NCBI GenBank assembly: GCA_902805475.1
Contig: CADCSX010000008.1
Location: 310,001 to 374,000 of the forward strand
From: Entonaema liquescens
Lineage: Eukaryota > Ascomycota > Sordariomycetes > Xylariales > Xylariaceae
Length of the DNA: 64,000 bases
Reading direction: 5' to 3'
The position numbers and the translations under genes were made by a program. How positions within the stretch are numbered: the stretch's first letter is position 1; every line of letters starts with the position of its first letter. The notes under the pieces are model-generated. The model was not told the origin of the DNA, searched no databases, and was given only the letters and a program-made list of their open reading frames with translations. Below are positions 11,012 through 22,734 of this stretch, one piece after another.

Positions 11012-11695
11012 AAGAGGTTGTCATACTCATAAGTATTACAACTCCTAGGAAAGCCGTTTCCCGTGTAGATTCACTCCTTAACCAGAAAGGCTTTAGACAC
11101 TCCTTGAATATGTCGCAAATTAGATAGTTACTCTATACATAAAATAGTAACGTAAATTTGGGTAAATTTTCTCTATCCAATGTGACTCGTTATTCCTAAG
11201 TCTCGACCATGGTGAATTGCTCTTCATATATACCATGAGATATAAAATATCAAACTAGGTAAATGCGAAGAATTGGTTAGTTAGATTAAAGTGATATCAT
11301 TTATGCCGATTGGAGATGTCGACGACGGATGAGTAGAAAGGTCCTTGATATGAAAAGTCATCCCACGTTTGTCGAAAAGGGATAATAAAAAAAGAAAACT
11401 CATTGGCTCTCCCAGTTTGTTCATTCCCGTGTCATAAACATGCCAAGATCCACTCCGAGATTGACTTATGTCAATCGATAAAATACCTATACGCGCACTC
11501 CACGGCACGGTGCAGATCTTGATAAATACACACACCTCGGTAGGCCATAGCTGAGCCAAGTTCATACACTATTCCCATTCCGGTCGCGTCTCGCAACATC
11601 ATCGTCATCAAACCATCCCATCTAATCCATCAAAACATCCGCCTCTTCGCCCGCCAAGTTCGAGTCAATCCGACAAGCCTTAGGTACCTGTAAAT
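11012..11695. other. Intergenic region downstream of THI5
   Basis: This region contains the A/T-rich THI5 3' flank and the promoter side of the next small gene. No supportable gene was found: the minus-strand open frame at 11281-11565 has no recognisable domain. Confidence 0.45.
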
Positions 11696-12095
11696 ATGGC
11701 TGACTGCGGACTCCCTTTCCCGTCGTCTGCATCCAATGCGGTCGAGGCGTCGGTCTTTGCGGCATCAAGATCATCGGTGAGTTTTGATCGCTAGCCCTTC
11801 CGAATATTCGGATGCGCCCGGTACGACTTGTTCGTAAACAAACAGGATACTAAACTTCACATAAACAGGCCCGACCATTGGCTTCTGTGTCGCGGTATGC
11901 GCTGCGGTTATCTGCTGGCCTATTGCGCTTCTCTTTGCTGCTTCACCGAGACGGGCAAGGAGTAAGTATCCCGTTCGAATTGCTCGTAGGACAGCTCAAC
12001 TCACGCGTAGCATCTAGATGGTTTTGGAAACCGTGCGACATCAATGCTAAAGTGTCAGACCTATTTCCTATCTGACCAGCAGGGAAATCCCATAA
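11696..12095 (+). CDS. Possible small Cys/Gly-rich membrane protein (frame-disrupted)
   Basis: The ATG at 11696 is followed by two stretches joined by a good intron (donor at 11777, acceptor AACAG ending 11868). They read VVCIQCGRGVGLCGIKIIG then PTIGFCVAVCAAVICW, a Cys- and Gly-rich hydrophobic segment. The frame set by the ATG (MADCGLPFP) does not match this stretch unless one base is missing in the CCC near 11719-11722. A second one-base deficit near GGCC (about 11926) would extend it as CCFTETGKE to a donor GTAAGT at 11962. A tiny last exon at 12083-12095 ends in TAA. I do not recognise a named family. The disrupted frame resembles the single-base deficits in neighbouring genes. Other reading: not a gene. 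Confidence 0.35.
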
Positions 12096-13931
12096 GCCTA
12101 AGAGCTGGAATATACCCATATTTTTTCCTTAGGCTACGGCGGAACCGGCTGGTTCAGTCATGACACGTACCGATAGTCACAAGAGGGGGTTTAATGGGTT
12201 ATGAGAAATGTAATGAGCAGAACTGCCAGCATGCATTTAGTCATGGTATTGGGATTCTCAGATGGCATTATGGCCTTATTAAGTCTACTTTAACAACCTA
12301 AATATTATAATTAATTTCAAACTAACCATCATGGTACACCTACCTGGTAGCTTACCTAGACGTTCATTATTGTCTATAAACTGCCAAGTCTCATACAGGA
12401 TCGATCTCTCCGGCATGTAAGAGGGATTGTGGAGGGTATGTATATTCTTCCTGTCTCAGCAAGCGACTCAGTTTTTCATGCTTAGGATACTGCGGACTGT
12501 GCAATATCTCGGCGTTCGTCGCTAGAGGATAGTATACGTATCATACTTGAACCCCATCGAGATCGTTTAACTTACGAGATGTTTCTCGTGCATTATATGC
12601 AGTAGATATTGTGTTATACTTATTCCTTCTTAATGATTGGTTAGAAAATGATGAAGACATTACCTATACCTTCACGCATTCAATCCCCCAGCTATGAAAA
12701 TATGCATGTACCTACCCAGGTAAAATATGAAGGCTAGGTAGTCTACCATTACCGAGCATCGTTTATACTTGATTGCCTAGTATCCGCAGAGTAAATCCGT
12801 TAATATCACATGGCCTAGGTAGATACGGATCCACGTCAACAACTATCCACATTCTTATATGACGCCTTAGCTAATTTGTTCTCTCAAGGCAGACGACATA
12901 TTATCAACACCGGGAAATCGTCGGCTAGGGCGCACAAATAAACGGACCGAGAAAGAAACGAATTCTCAAGCTTCATCCCGGTGTACACGAATACATGCGA
13001 GGAAAGACATGGAAGTATTATCATGGATGTCGATTTACCACATGTCTTCTCCTCCACCGCCGAAAGATCTAGAGGCGAAGAGGATTAACGGGATGATGTA
13101 AATGCCTTAAAAGAACAACGATCTCAACTCTGAGCTAGCTCCGCCACGGAATTGGCGAAGTGGAAAAGCTAGATAGCCTGCCCACTTCCGAGAACGGCGG
13201 TTGTAGACAAACCTGAAGTGTCCTGACTCGTGCAACAGGACGTGTAAGCCAGTGGGTACAACAAGTCTTCAAGACTTTGAATGGAGTATAAGTCAACTCC
13301 TATTTTAGAACTAGCCTGACTCGAAACAATGGGGTAGCGCCCACGCGGTAGTAAACGTCCGCCTCTGGACCGCAAGCCATCACTACCAACACTCTCACGA
13401 GGCGTTTCAACTAAAGCAATAAGACAGGTGCCATGATTCAAAGCTATCCGCCCTATGGGGATTAAGGATAGAGACGGCTTGGGGTTCAGCCCCTATATGT
13501 GGGGTTGGTATACCGCATCAGGTCCTTCTCTCGGAGCTGTAGTCATTGACATGAGAGCGATGAGGTATTAGTAGCGTATCAGCGTAGCGCCAAGGATGAA
13601 TATAAAATAGACGGAGCCCGACGGGACCTTTCCTGCATTCTACTTCCTCGACATCACACTCGCTGTCGTTCATTCTCTATACCAACCAGTCATTTGGAAA
13701 CTAGCAAGTCATTGCCTACTTGCTGCCTTTCTTTGCCACACCGGCGTACTTCCGCTCTTCTTCTTCACGATTAAGCAAGTGGATTTTAGTTACTATTCCC
13801 GACTCGAGAGTCTCTCCTTGACGCCTCTGCAATTAGAGTTAAAAGGATCTCCCAAACCAACCCATCCTTTAAGTTTTTCCCCATCTTATTGACATTCTCC
13901 TATATACCCACTATCACTATATCATCCCAAG
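12096..13931. other. Long intergenic region rich in CTACCTAGGTAGG-type motifs
   Basis: About 1.8 kb without a supportable gene. It carries several copies of the semi-palindromic ACCTAGGTAG/CTACCT motif (near 12343, 12712-12745 and 12815). A TATAAAATAG box at about 13600 and a C/T-rich leader before 13932 form the promoter of the secreted protein. The minus-strand frame at 13169-13441 has no recognisable features. Confidence 0.5.
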
Positions 13932-14279
13932 ATGTACTCCTTCACCAAGATCATCGCTGTCCTGTCCTGCGTCCTGCACTACGCTGCTGCCTTCAGCGGC
14001 GACGTCACCTACTACACCCCCGGCCTTGGATCCTGTGGCACGACAAACTCGGAGACAGATGCCGTGGTGGCGCTGTCGCCCATCCAATTTACCAAGGACC
14101 CTCAAGCTTGCGGCAAGAAAATCCAAATCCACATGGGCAACGCAACCACAACCGCCACCATCGCCGACAAGTGTCCCGCCTGCAGCTCGGATTCCATCGA
14201 CGTCTCGCCAGCCGTCTTCCAGGCCCTCGCACCTCTGACCGTTGGCCGCGCCCAGATTGAGTGGGACTACGCTACGTAA
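13932..14279 (+). CDS. Secreted expansin/barwin-like (RlpA-type double-psi beta-barrel) protein
   Basis: A single-exon gene of 115 residues. An N-terminal signal peptide (TKIIAVLSCVLHYAAA, cleavage near residue 20) precedes a small double-psi beta-barrel domain: GDVTYYTPGLGSCGTTN, then VALSPIQF, a CGKKIQIHMGNATTTATIAD segment and the CPACSSDSIDVSPAVFQALA block typical of RlpA-like fungal proteins. Four cysteines can form two disulphides. Homologues are fungal expansin-like or plant-papain-inhibitor-like proteins that loosen or bind cell-wall polysaccharide or act in host interaction; which role applies cannot be told. The leader at 13860-13931 is C/T-rich, as in highly expressed fungal genes. 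Confidence 0.88.
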   Translation: MYSFTKIIAVLSCVLHYAAAFSGDVTYYTPGLGSCGTTNSETDAVVALSPIQFTKDPQACGKKIQIHMGNATTTATIADKCPACSSDSIDVSPAVFQALAPLTVGRAQIEWDYAT

Positions 14280-15309
14280 AGCCATCACGCCAAACCAAAA
14301 CCACAGCAGAGCTGGGCTCCCGGTTAGAGGGGGGGGGAGGAAACTTCGTCGTCGTTGTAGCTGCTGAGACTAGGTAGATACGACAAAAAGAGCCGAACAG
14401 GTTTCGCCAGTGCTCTTTATCGAGGAGGAAGAGGAAAAAAGAATGAATGCGTGCTGTGGCTGTGCTGGGACATAAGTCTTCGCGGCACGGTTCATGAACG
14501 GATATGGAAACAGGAAATATACTGAGAATGACAACATGATGGATATACCGCGCCAGACTAGACGGTGCTGCTTTTTCGGGATATTTATAGAGAATGAATA
14601 GACTACACTATACCTATCTACCTACCCCTGATAGTAAAGATTTTTGTTTCTTTTTTTTTTTTTTAAAGCAAAGTCTTGACTACCTAAACCTCTTACTATA
14701 CCACTTGAGAGCTTAAAACTAGAAATCTGACAGATAGGGAGCTGTTAGGGAAGAGTCTGAGTGCTGATAGAACATCAACTCTTTATACTAACTAACCTAA
14801 CGATAGTACTGTTTAGTATAAATCGAAGACTTCCAACACATTTTGGGCCATTGTAGATTAAATATAGGCGGGAAGTAGAGATAACAATATGCAAATAAGG
14901 GTATATGCGTAAAGTGTACAATCGGAAATTCTTCCCTTAACCAACTAACCCAGAAAGATTAACATCAAACAGAATAACTAGGATTTTATAGTCTTAAAGC
15001 AAGTTGTGGGGGAACTATTAGTCTTATTAGAAGCAGTATAAATCAGATTACAGATATATTTGCTAATGTTGAACTATGACACTGATCAGGATATGTTAGA
15101 ACTTAGGAATCAATAATTCATGATTACATTTCTGATATCGTGGACATGTCACAGTAAACAAGAGAAAAAGATAACAGGTGAAAGTGTAAAGACTCTCAGG
15201 TCATAATATATTGATGATACAAGTCCAGCTTCAATGTCAAACCATGTCATCATGCATGCGCTCCATTGACGCCCGCCAGTATACCCAAATCCATTTTAAT
15301 CCGGAACTC
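14280..15309. other. Intergenic, convergent 3' ends
   Basis: This region lies between the 3' end of the secreted-protein gene and the 3' end of hacA. It contains a G-run (14331-14339), a T-rich tract (14647-14664) and A/T-rich sequence; no gene is seen. Confidence 0.5.
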
Positions 15310-16993
15310 CTACGGAGAAAGCCTAATCCGCTTTCCGCCACCCAGTTCCGTCATTTCTCCTTTCCGTTTTGATGTGGTAGTCACCGATAATACAAGGTTT
15401 TGTGTTGGTATAGGTGTCTGTTGTCCAGGGACGCTTGATAATTCGAGTCTAGAGTCTGGCGTGGAGACTATAGTCGTCTCCTTCGATACTGATAATTTCC
15501 GTTCTTCGATAGTGATTGCCCACAATAGGGTGAGCAATACCTCTCGCGACGGTAAGCTGGTGCCGTCTGGCCACGTCTGCGGTCCACGGCTCTGATCACC
15601 CTTGATACCCGGGGATCCAACTGCCAGCTCCTCGACCCGATCATCACGTCCCTTCTCAGACACCAACCGCAATAACCCCATCGTCGCATCCTTGAGCGGA
15701 CGCGCCAAGATTGGGCTGCTGGTTAAGAGTTTCTGAAGGGATCTGATTCTCAGAGTCGAAGAGGCTGAAAGCCGGGTCCAGGTGTTCTTGGGTAATCGAG
15801 TCGCTTCCCGCGGTCGCGCCTGGAGCTGCGCCGCTGACGTCGTCGGTGCTGAGGAACTGGTCGAAGTCGAATTCCGGAAATTGGGGGGTCGAGTTACCAG
15901 CCAAATTATTGTACTCAAAATCGAGGGGGTCGGATGAAGGACTAAATTGGCCTTGAGCGCTCCACGAATCAACGTCAAAGGATGCCGAAAGGCTGAAAGC
16001 ATCACCGAAGAGGCTGTCAGTAGCGTTTGAAGCTGTAGGAAGAGTGACAGTACTGGAGGTGACGGTTGTCGCAAGGCCTTCCACGACTGCGGAACTTCCA
16101 CCGACGGACACTGCAGGCCGCACAACACCGCTGCTGGATGTTGTGTCTCGTCGGAAGGAGCCGTAGAAGTAGGGGCCGTCGCGACCTCTTCAGTCGTCGA
16201 CGAATTGTGGAAATTGTCATCAGGGACAGGGGTTAATTCGGGGGATAGAGAAGCAGGATCGACAGTACCGTCCTGTTCTGGCATGAGGATAAAGTCATTG
16301 ATCATGCCGGATTTATCTTGTGCCGTGCCATCTTGAGATGAGCCAAATAACGGCTGGGAGAGAGTTAGGGGAGAAGGCTGAAAGCCATCTAGGGGGGACG
16401 AGCTACGGCTAACACCGGATCCTCGTCTGAGTTTATTTAATTCATCCATCAACATTTCATTTGTTTTCTGCTGGCTGCGTAATAGCTCTTCCAGCTGACG
16501 ATTCCTCTGTTCTAAAGCTTCCACCTCTTGACGCTTACGTTCCCGAGAAGACTGGGCGGCACGACGATTCCTGAGAACTCGCTCGACTCGTCGTTGCTCT
16601 TTCTCATCTTCGGTCTTGGCCCGTTTCCTATTATACGTTAGTTACGCATGTTAGATGCTTATGCGATTACGTGTAATCTTACCTCGGAGGTAGGTTGGTC
16701 TTAGGTTCGGGGAGGACCTGACCCCATGACTTCCGCTTCTTGACCGGCTTCTTCTCCGAGTTTTCAGGAGCCGGAGACGGAGTGGATGAAATGGTGGCCG
16801 AGTCCGCTAGCCTCTCCTCGGCAACTGATTGAGGAGTCATGACGCTCTCTAGCGGGTTTAACGTAGAAGGCGTAGTAGCAAATAAGGAAGGATATGAGTC
16901 GCCAGGTACCGACATAAGAGACTCTACTGGAGAAGCCTCAAACTTTACTTGAGGAGTCGACGTAGTCGTTTGTTGACTTTCCCAAGTAACCAT
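15310..16993 (-). CDS. hacA: HacA/Hac1 bZIP transcription factor of the unfolded protein response
   Basis: The UPR master regulator. Exon 1 is 16993-16683 (MVTWESQQTTT...). A normal intron follows, and exon 2 starts at 16627 with the basic region KRAKTEDEKEQRRVERVLRN and RRAAQSSRERKRQEVEALEQ, matching HacA, followed by a leucine zipper (LEELLRSQQKTNEMLMDEL). The unspliced frame runs to a stop at 15310 (542 aa). Removing the 20-nt Ire1-type intron at about 16114-16133 switches frame to an acidic, Ser-rich C-terminus (VSVGGSSAVVEG... PQFPEFDFDQFLS) ending at 15656, giving 420 aa, the expected active form. Lengths are multiples of three in both isoforms. It activates ER chaperone and ERAD genes. 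Confident from the bZIP signature plus the intron. Confidence 0.95.
16114..16133 (-). other. hacA: Unconventional 20-nt Ire1-spliced intron of hacA
   Basis: On the minus strand the sequence reads CCAG|CAGCGG... and ...GGCCTG|CAGTGTCC. Both ends fit the Ire1 consensus CNG|CNGN. The 20-nt segment lacks GT-AG ends. Its removal joins TQHPA to VSVGGSS in a different frame and opens the long acidic C-terminus. Because CAG is repeated, the boundary could also be drawn 3 nt later (16111-16130) with an identical product. Filamentous-fungal hacA introns are about 20 nt. Confidence 0.92.
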
Positions 16994-17835
16994 CTTGAAT
17001 TGGGGTTTGGCTATTGATTGTTGATAGGAGGACTTGATTCTTCTGAATGCAAACCGAATGCAGACCGAATGCAAGCTAATTTCTTTAGTAGCTTTGCTTC
17101 GGTGTTTTTCTTTTTTAGTTCAGATTGTAACTGCAGAAGGGATAATGATTGAATTGAAGCTGAAAGTAGAGAGGTGCCGTCCTAATTCCTCAATACAAAT
17201 AACAGCCAAAGTTTCACGTCTGCCAGCGCATTGTCTAGCTAGGTACAAGGGTTATGTGAATGACTCTGAATGACTCAGCCTAGGCAACCGAGTAAACCCG
17301 AGTCAGGATCAGGTGAATGATAGTAGGCAGTAGCGGTAAAAAGAGAAGAGGACAGCGTGGCCGCTGGCGTTAAAGATAAACTCTCTTAATGATTGGTGGG
17401 TTTGTTGGTTGGTGTTTGTGCTTTGGTTTAGTTACTGAGTGTTTAGCAGGATGGGGGAGACAAGTGCCTCTCTTTATGTTCAACGTGTCCTGTTAGTAAG
17501 GAGGTGGGTCGAGTGCCTGAGGCAGAGATCGCCCCATACTAATTCTCGGATGTGTCAGCTATGAGTGGGGCCAAAGGAAGGCTACGTACCACCCCCCCTG
17601 CGTTAGTTTCCACTCTGTTGTGCTGCGTGTCTGCGTGTGTGCACCTTGTCCGCCTGTGTAGCACAGGGATTAGGATTTCGGGGGCAAGAAGGAGGGAATG
17701 TCAGGGGTTGATAGATCTGAACGAGGCAAGTGGATCAGTGATACCAAGCCACCGAGACGAATGAGAGCTTTCCTTCCCTGCCCTACTACCGCAGTACCGC
17801 CAAGATACCACCGGCTCTCTCGTGCCTGTGCCCCC
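16994..17835. other. hacA promoter and 5' leader region
   Basis: This is the 5' flank of hacA (minus strand). The frames seen on both strands overlap and lack domain features. The plus-strand ATGs at 17034 and 17552 are unsupported. Fungal hacA mRNAs often have long leaders with upstream ORFs; none is proven here. Confidence 0.4.
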
Positions 17836-18360
17836 GTATGCCGTATGCTGTATGCTAGAGATGGCATTTTTACTATGCGCATAACGCATTATACCGTATA
17901 ATGACGCATAATGTCGCATAATAGAATTACTATGCGCATAGCGGAATAACACCCCCCGATTATCCGGCGCGCTAGTATAAAAGTGGGATTAGCTTAATGT
18001 TAAAACATGTTTTTAAATTGGATAAAGCGTATTTAAGTTAAATAAATTTAATTTAATATATACGTAATTTTTTTTTATAATATTTATAAGCCGTTTATTT
18101 TTATAAAAAAAAATTTTAATTAATAAAGATAAATTGATTAAATATAATTTTATTTTTAAGAAATATTTTGTAATTAAATTTGAAAATATTTTAGGTTAAA
18201 AGAGGTATTGTTATTGTTATTGTACAATATATGGAGAAATTTTCGCTAAGTTATACGCATTATACGCAAATTGTATGGCATTATGCGCATAATAACGTAT
18301 AATGACATTATACCGCATAGTAGATCTATTATGCGCATAATGCCCATGCCTACTGTATGC
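17836..18360. repeat. MITE-like element: AT-rich core flanked by TATGCGCATAAT palindromic repeats
   Basis: Two flanks (about 17870-17945 and 18250-18345) carry many copies of the motifs TATGCGCATA, GCATAATG and TATACCG/CGGTATAATG in both orientations, so each flank resembles the reverse complement of the other. Between them (about 17990-18230) lies a nearly pure A/T core. This looks like a short non-autonomous terminal-inverted-repeat element whose core has lost its C/G, as repeat-induced point mutation would cause. No transposase is encoded. Borders and target duplication are not resolved. Confidence 0.45.
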
Positions 18361-21281
18361 TCCTCTCCTTCTTTGGTTTCCACCGTCGAAGACTTTCCCC
18401 TTCCCTCCAGTTCCATTTAATAATTTAGGTCTATCACCCGGCCCGGCGCGGTATATCATTATAGTTGGTTTGGGTAGCCTACCCGTTCTATCATGTTACA
18501 TCCCTTTTCGAATTCGTCTAATTCTTCCATCTCAATTAATCAATTTACTCGAATCAATTAAAACAACACCGTAGAAAGCGTTTGTCTCTCACAAATACCC
18601 GCCCTCTTCTAACTAACTAGTATATTCTAAGCAGGATAGAATACCCACCCAAAATACCGAAGTGCATCAAAATGGAGAACTATTGTGTTGTTCAACTAGT
18701 GTATTCTATCTCGTCATTCTACATTGCAGTAGTCGAATCCCCCTGATGAATTTCTAAGGTTGATCCTCTCAGCCTCTGACTTTTCGACGGTGTCCCCACC
18801 AATCGAAGCCTATTTGGAAAAGCTCCATGGCTTGGGGTGGTTATTATTAGCAACCAGCCTCGGCGGTCTGGGAGCACTTGTTGGCCCAAACTCATATCAG
18901 CACACGCCGCTGACTTGCAGCTTTGCTGTCGCTCAGAACCCTAACTCTCACAAAATAATTGTTGGGGTATTATGACATAGAATCTAACGCCATCACGATT
19001 TGATAGACTAATAAGGATTTGACGGAAATACGATGGACAGTCGGTCAGAAAAGCTTCTATGGCATTCGTACTAGTGTATCTAACTGCCTAGATACAACTA
19101 ACGGTTTTACCAAGTGATTTGAACCGATCTACAGCAGACTAGAATAGGTGCTTGATTCATTCGGCTTGCTGTGGTTAACATAGGTCCGAAGTAGCCTCCT
19201 CAAAAGAGAATTTGAAAAGCTAATATATTTACAATTAATCGATACCTGGGGTATTAGCCTGTATTGTTGCCGAGCCAGATTGACCGGCGAGCCGCGGCGG
19301 AAGGACTACCGAAGCCGTCTTCCTATCCCAGCATCAAAAATTTGACAGATGATCTGGGGAAGAACCAAATTCTGTGACTACAAGTCTCAGTTTAGCCAAT
19401 GGGATAATTACCATGAAATCGACGGCCTTTCGCCACGCGGCGTTCTAGACATTCGTGAGAATTGTTATGTTAGTAAAGGAAGATGCGGCACATGCGACGC
19501 ACTAATAGAATCGGGTGAAAGGCTGCAGTGATTCTCGAGGCTATCACAAACGGGAATGCTCACTCCTTAACCTAACATATTCCAAGATTACTGGGGCTAA
19601 TATAAAAGTTATTCGATTCTAGTGTATATCAATTAAGATTTTAACTGAACTTGTGTTGGTTTACTAGCCAACTGGACCTTGAATACTTCTATTTAGTCTA
19701 AAATCCCACGATCCTTCAATACAACGTATAGACAAAATTGACCACTTCAGAAGCCTGATTGGTATGCAAATACGCTCTATTAACCTCCAAGAAATAATAC
19801 CAACAACCACATTCAAGCCTTTGTGTGGCTTGTTATACTCGTAAGACAGGCTTAAACATTTCAGGATTACTGCTTACACAAAGACATTCTCAGTAAAATT
19901 AGCCCTTCTGTTATGTTTCCTGAAATAGGGAGGCCAACACCTTATCGCATATCGTCTTACTCTTTATCTATTGTCTTGCCTATTCAGTAGTAACCTGCCG
20001 AGAAGCAGAAGGTCTTGGCCGTGTACATAATTTCAGCAAAGTCGCAAATCCACTGGGTAATACGTGCATGGTGTAAGCTATGCACTAACATGAGGACTTC
20101 TATAATTACTACATCGAAAAGACCGTCCATCACACACGCGCCGATCGATTGCATCTTGTCGCTAGTTATACTGAATATAATTGGAAGTCCTTGAAAAGGT
20201 GAGCTTTGCTATTCGGCATTGACTATCTAGTTGACCAATCAATTATCATTTTGTCATATCACTAAATCCAACATATGTACTAGTTATAGTATTCTATGAT
20301 AAGTTACATTTGTCTGTTAGGGCTGATATGATGGCTTCAGCAGTGTGATAGAGGATTGGTTAATCTTTACGCCTTACCACACTCAGCCCCCTTTCGCAGC
20401 CGCTCACTCGCATCGAATTATTTTAATTTTTTTAGTAGCATCGTGCGATGCTGGTTTCAACTCGAAATTACTAGCTCAGTCTGTGCGATGTAGAAGTTCG
20501 TCCGAGATAGAAACAAAAGATGAACGGCCGATAATGAAACATCAAATCTGCATTACAGTAAAGAAATCTTCTGGCCGTAACTTTTCGATTCCACAATAGC
20601 ACGGTTCCAGACACCTTCCGCTTCAAATTGCTCGCCCGAAATTCCGCCTGCTCGGATTAGTATTCTTTCAGCTTCCCCCTGTCCTCGTTTTCCAATCGAG
20701 CGTAGTGGATCGCGGGCCACCCAAAAATGGAATATGGAATTCGAATTCGCAATCTTCCCCGCAAACCCGATTTAATCAACCAGGAGATCGGGACGGAGGC
20801 ACAACATCTTTCTCCATTATGTACAACATCTAAATTCGGGTGGGAATTGTAAAGAGGAAACGTATTGAAGGCTGGATTCTCTATGCACCCATCTATCCGA
20901 ATGGATATGGAAGTGCATACATACACAATTCATGTGGAGATGGGTGAATGACTCGTGGTATACCTATGTAGGTATTCACCTATTCACCTACCCAATCAAT
21001 AATGCAACCAACGACTTACATGTAGAGATACTTACTCCAACATCTGGAGTATTCACTAAATACGCTGAATGATCATCTCATTGGCTATGACTAAAACATA
21101 GACACCCATTTTGCTATGACCTCTACTATGTAAGACATGATTATTAGCTTATATAGCGTATTATAAGCACGAATCATTCAAAGATCAAACCACTAGAGTG
21201 AAGCACTATGTAAAAGTCGGAGTACACGGCGAGTCTTTCTACACGACACCTGTTTCAGGAAATTGTGGGCGGACCCAGAGG

Positions 21282-21320
21282 TTTTAGTTCCAGTTCTAGT
21301 TCTAGTTCTAGCTCTAGTCC
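21282..21320. repeat. TTCTAG hexanucleotide microsatellite
   Basis: Several imperfect tandem copies of TTCTAG (variants TTCCAG and CTCTAG). Confidence 0.85.
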
Positions 21321-22330
21321 TTTTTTAAAAATGGTTTGCCCCAATCACCAATTAGGATCAATTAGGTCATTCTCCGTCCGCCACCCCTTTTTCTTTCTTT
21401 CTTCCCTCCCGATTCCCGATAAAGGGGGTCGGACATCAACACGCGGGACTCAAGACGAGACCGTATCTGAACACGAGGCCCTCCTTGATTACGCAACACG
21501 ATCAGCTAATTAATAGGATACCTACCATCAAGGTATGTACATACATAGTAGGTAGTATTATTTGCATACTATCGTATTGACTACCTTTATGAAGATCTAG
21601 CAAATGATCTACTAATGCTGAACAATTACATCGTAAAAATAATCGCAATGCGAGGACTTGCCTATCTCGTTGCTATGCGTTCCAATATTGGTTTGTGCCT
21701 CACGTCATGCTTTAAGCTTACGACAGACCGATTGATAAATCAGTTCTTATTTGAAACTTTGCGATGATCCAATTAAATCAAAGCATTCAAGACGATCTTG
21801 GGTATAAAAGGGGTAATGGTTTGAAGGTAGCCTATTCGAACGAGTAGGTAGACAATTAAACGAACTTTGCGCGCGTGGAACTTTGTTAATCATTTCGATA
21901 TCAGCAATTACGAGGATTATCGCGTAGTATTCGTATCATGATAGTTACGCCTATTATATCACGATCTTGTAAAGGGACTAAAAAAATAGTAGTATCCCTA
22001 TTAGATACACCGCGGAGTAGACTATGATTCCAATATTCCCCTCCACATAGCGATGAGCACATATCCCTTATATCCCTGATTTACCAAAAGAGTAGTTTGT
22101 CTACACCTTTCCCGCATAGTTTGTTTTGGGGACACTAGGCTCCCTTGCGTACCTAACAACTCGCAATTTATAGTGAGTATTAGAGTCCTCATACATCCGC
22201 CTTATTTGTGACAGCTGGACCACTTAATCAAACAATGGTATAGTATTCAGTGGCCCAGGTAATATAAGGGAATATTCAAATATAGTCGATCAACAATCAC
22301 AAGTATAACTACATATTGTTCACCATGAAG

Positions 22331-22370
22331 ATTAGGTAGAATTAGGTAGAATTAGGTAGAATTAGGTAGA
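22331..22370. repeat. 10-bp tandem repeat, four exact ATTAGGTAGA copies
   Basis: Four identical head-to-tail copies of ATTAGGTAGA, related in sequence to the dispersed CTAGGTAG motif of this genome. Confidence 0.95.
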
Positions 22371-22734
22371 TTTTATGTGCGTGAATTGGTGAGGACATAG
22401 TAATATGTTATCGATAAGATATGTGGCTATGGGCCTGGGCAGCCTGGTTGAAGGTTTGTGGCTTAGACGTTATCTCTACCCGTTAAATCCACCAAAGTGC
22501 GTCATTCGCTGCCTTCTAGTCCATTTGCCCCCACCAGGAAGCAGCCGCGCCGACTTTGGACCAGACCGTGAATCGCAACTCCATCTATCCTAACCATCAC
22601 AAACCGTTCCGACGACTTGCCCTAGGCTTCTCAGCCATTTCAGTATCTAGATTAACTATCGACCGAACGAACGCTTCGATCGGACCAAGCCGACTATTCC
22701 TCCCATTCCCACCAATCTCCAAACTTCTGTCAAG

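Larger units (their letters stand above)
18361..22734. other. Gene-poor 4.4-kb region
   Basis: No supportable coding gene on either strand: the open frames are short, overlapping and without domain signals. It contains a TTCTAG microsatellite, a 10-bp tandem repeat, CTAGGTAG-type motifs (near 20955 and 21530) and a pyrimidine-rich leader just before the ESCRT-III gene. Parts may be decayed old sequence. I see no RNA gene in it. Confidence 0.45.

Noticed and set aside
13917..14288. Minus-strand ORF opposite the secreted expansin-like gene.
   Set aside because: It mirrors the GC-rich codon pattern of the real gene. Only the plus frame has a signal peptide and family motifs.
18720..18760. AGTCGAATCCCC as a tRNA T-arm.
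   Set aside because: The matching stems, D arm and anticodon arm are absent.
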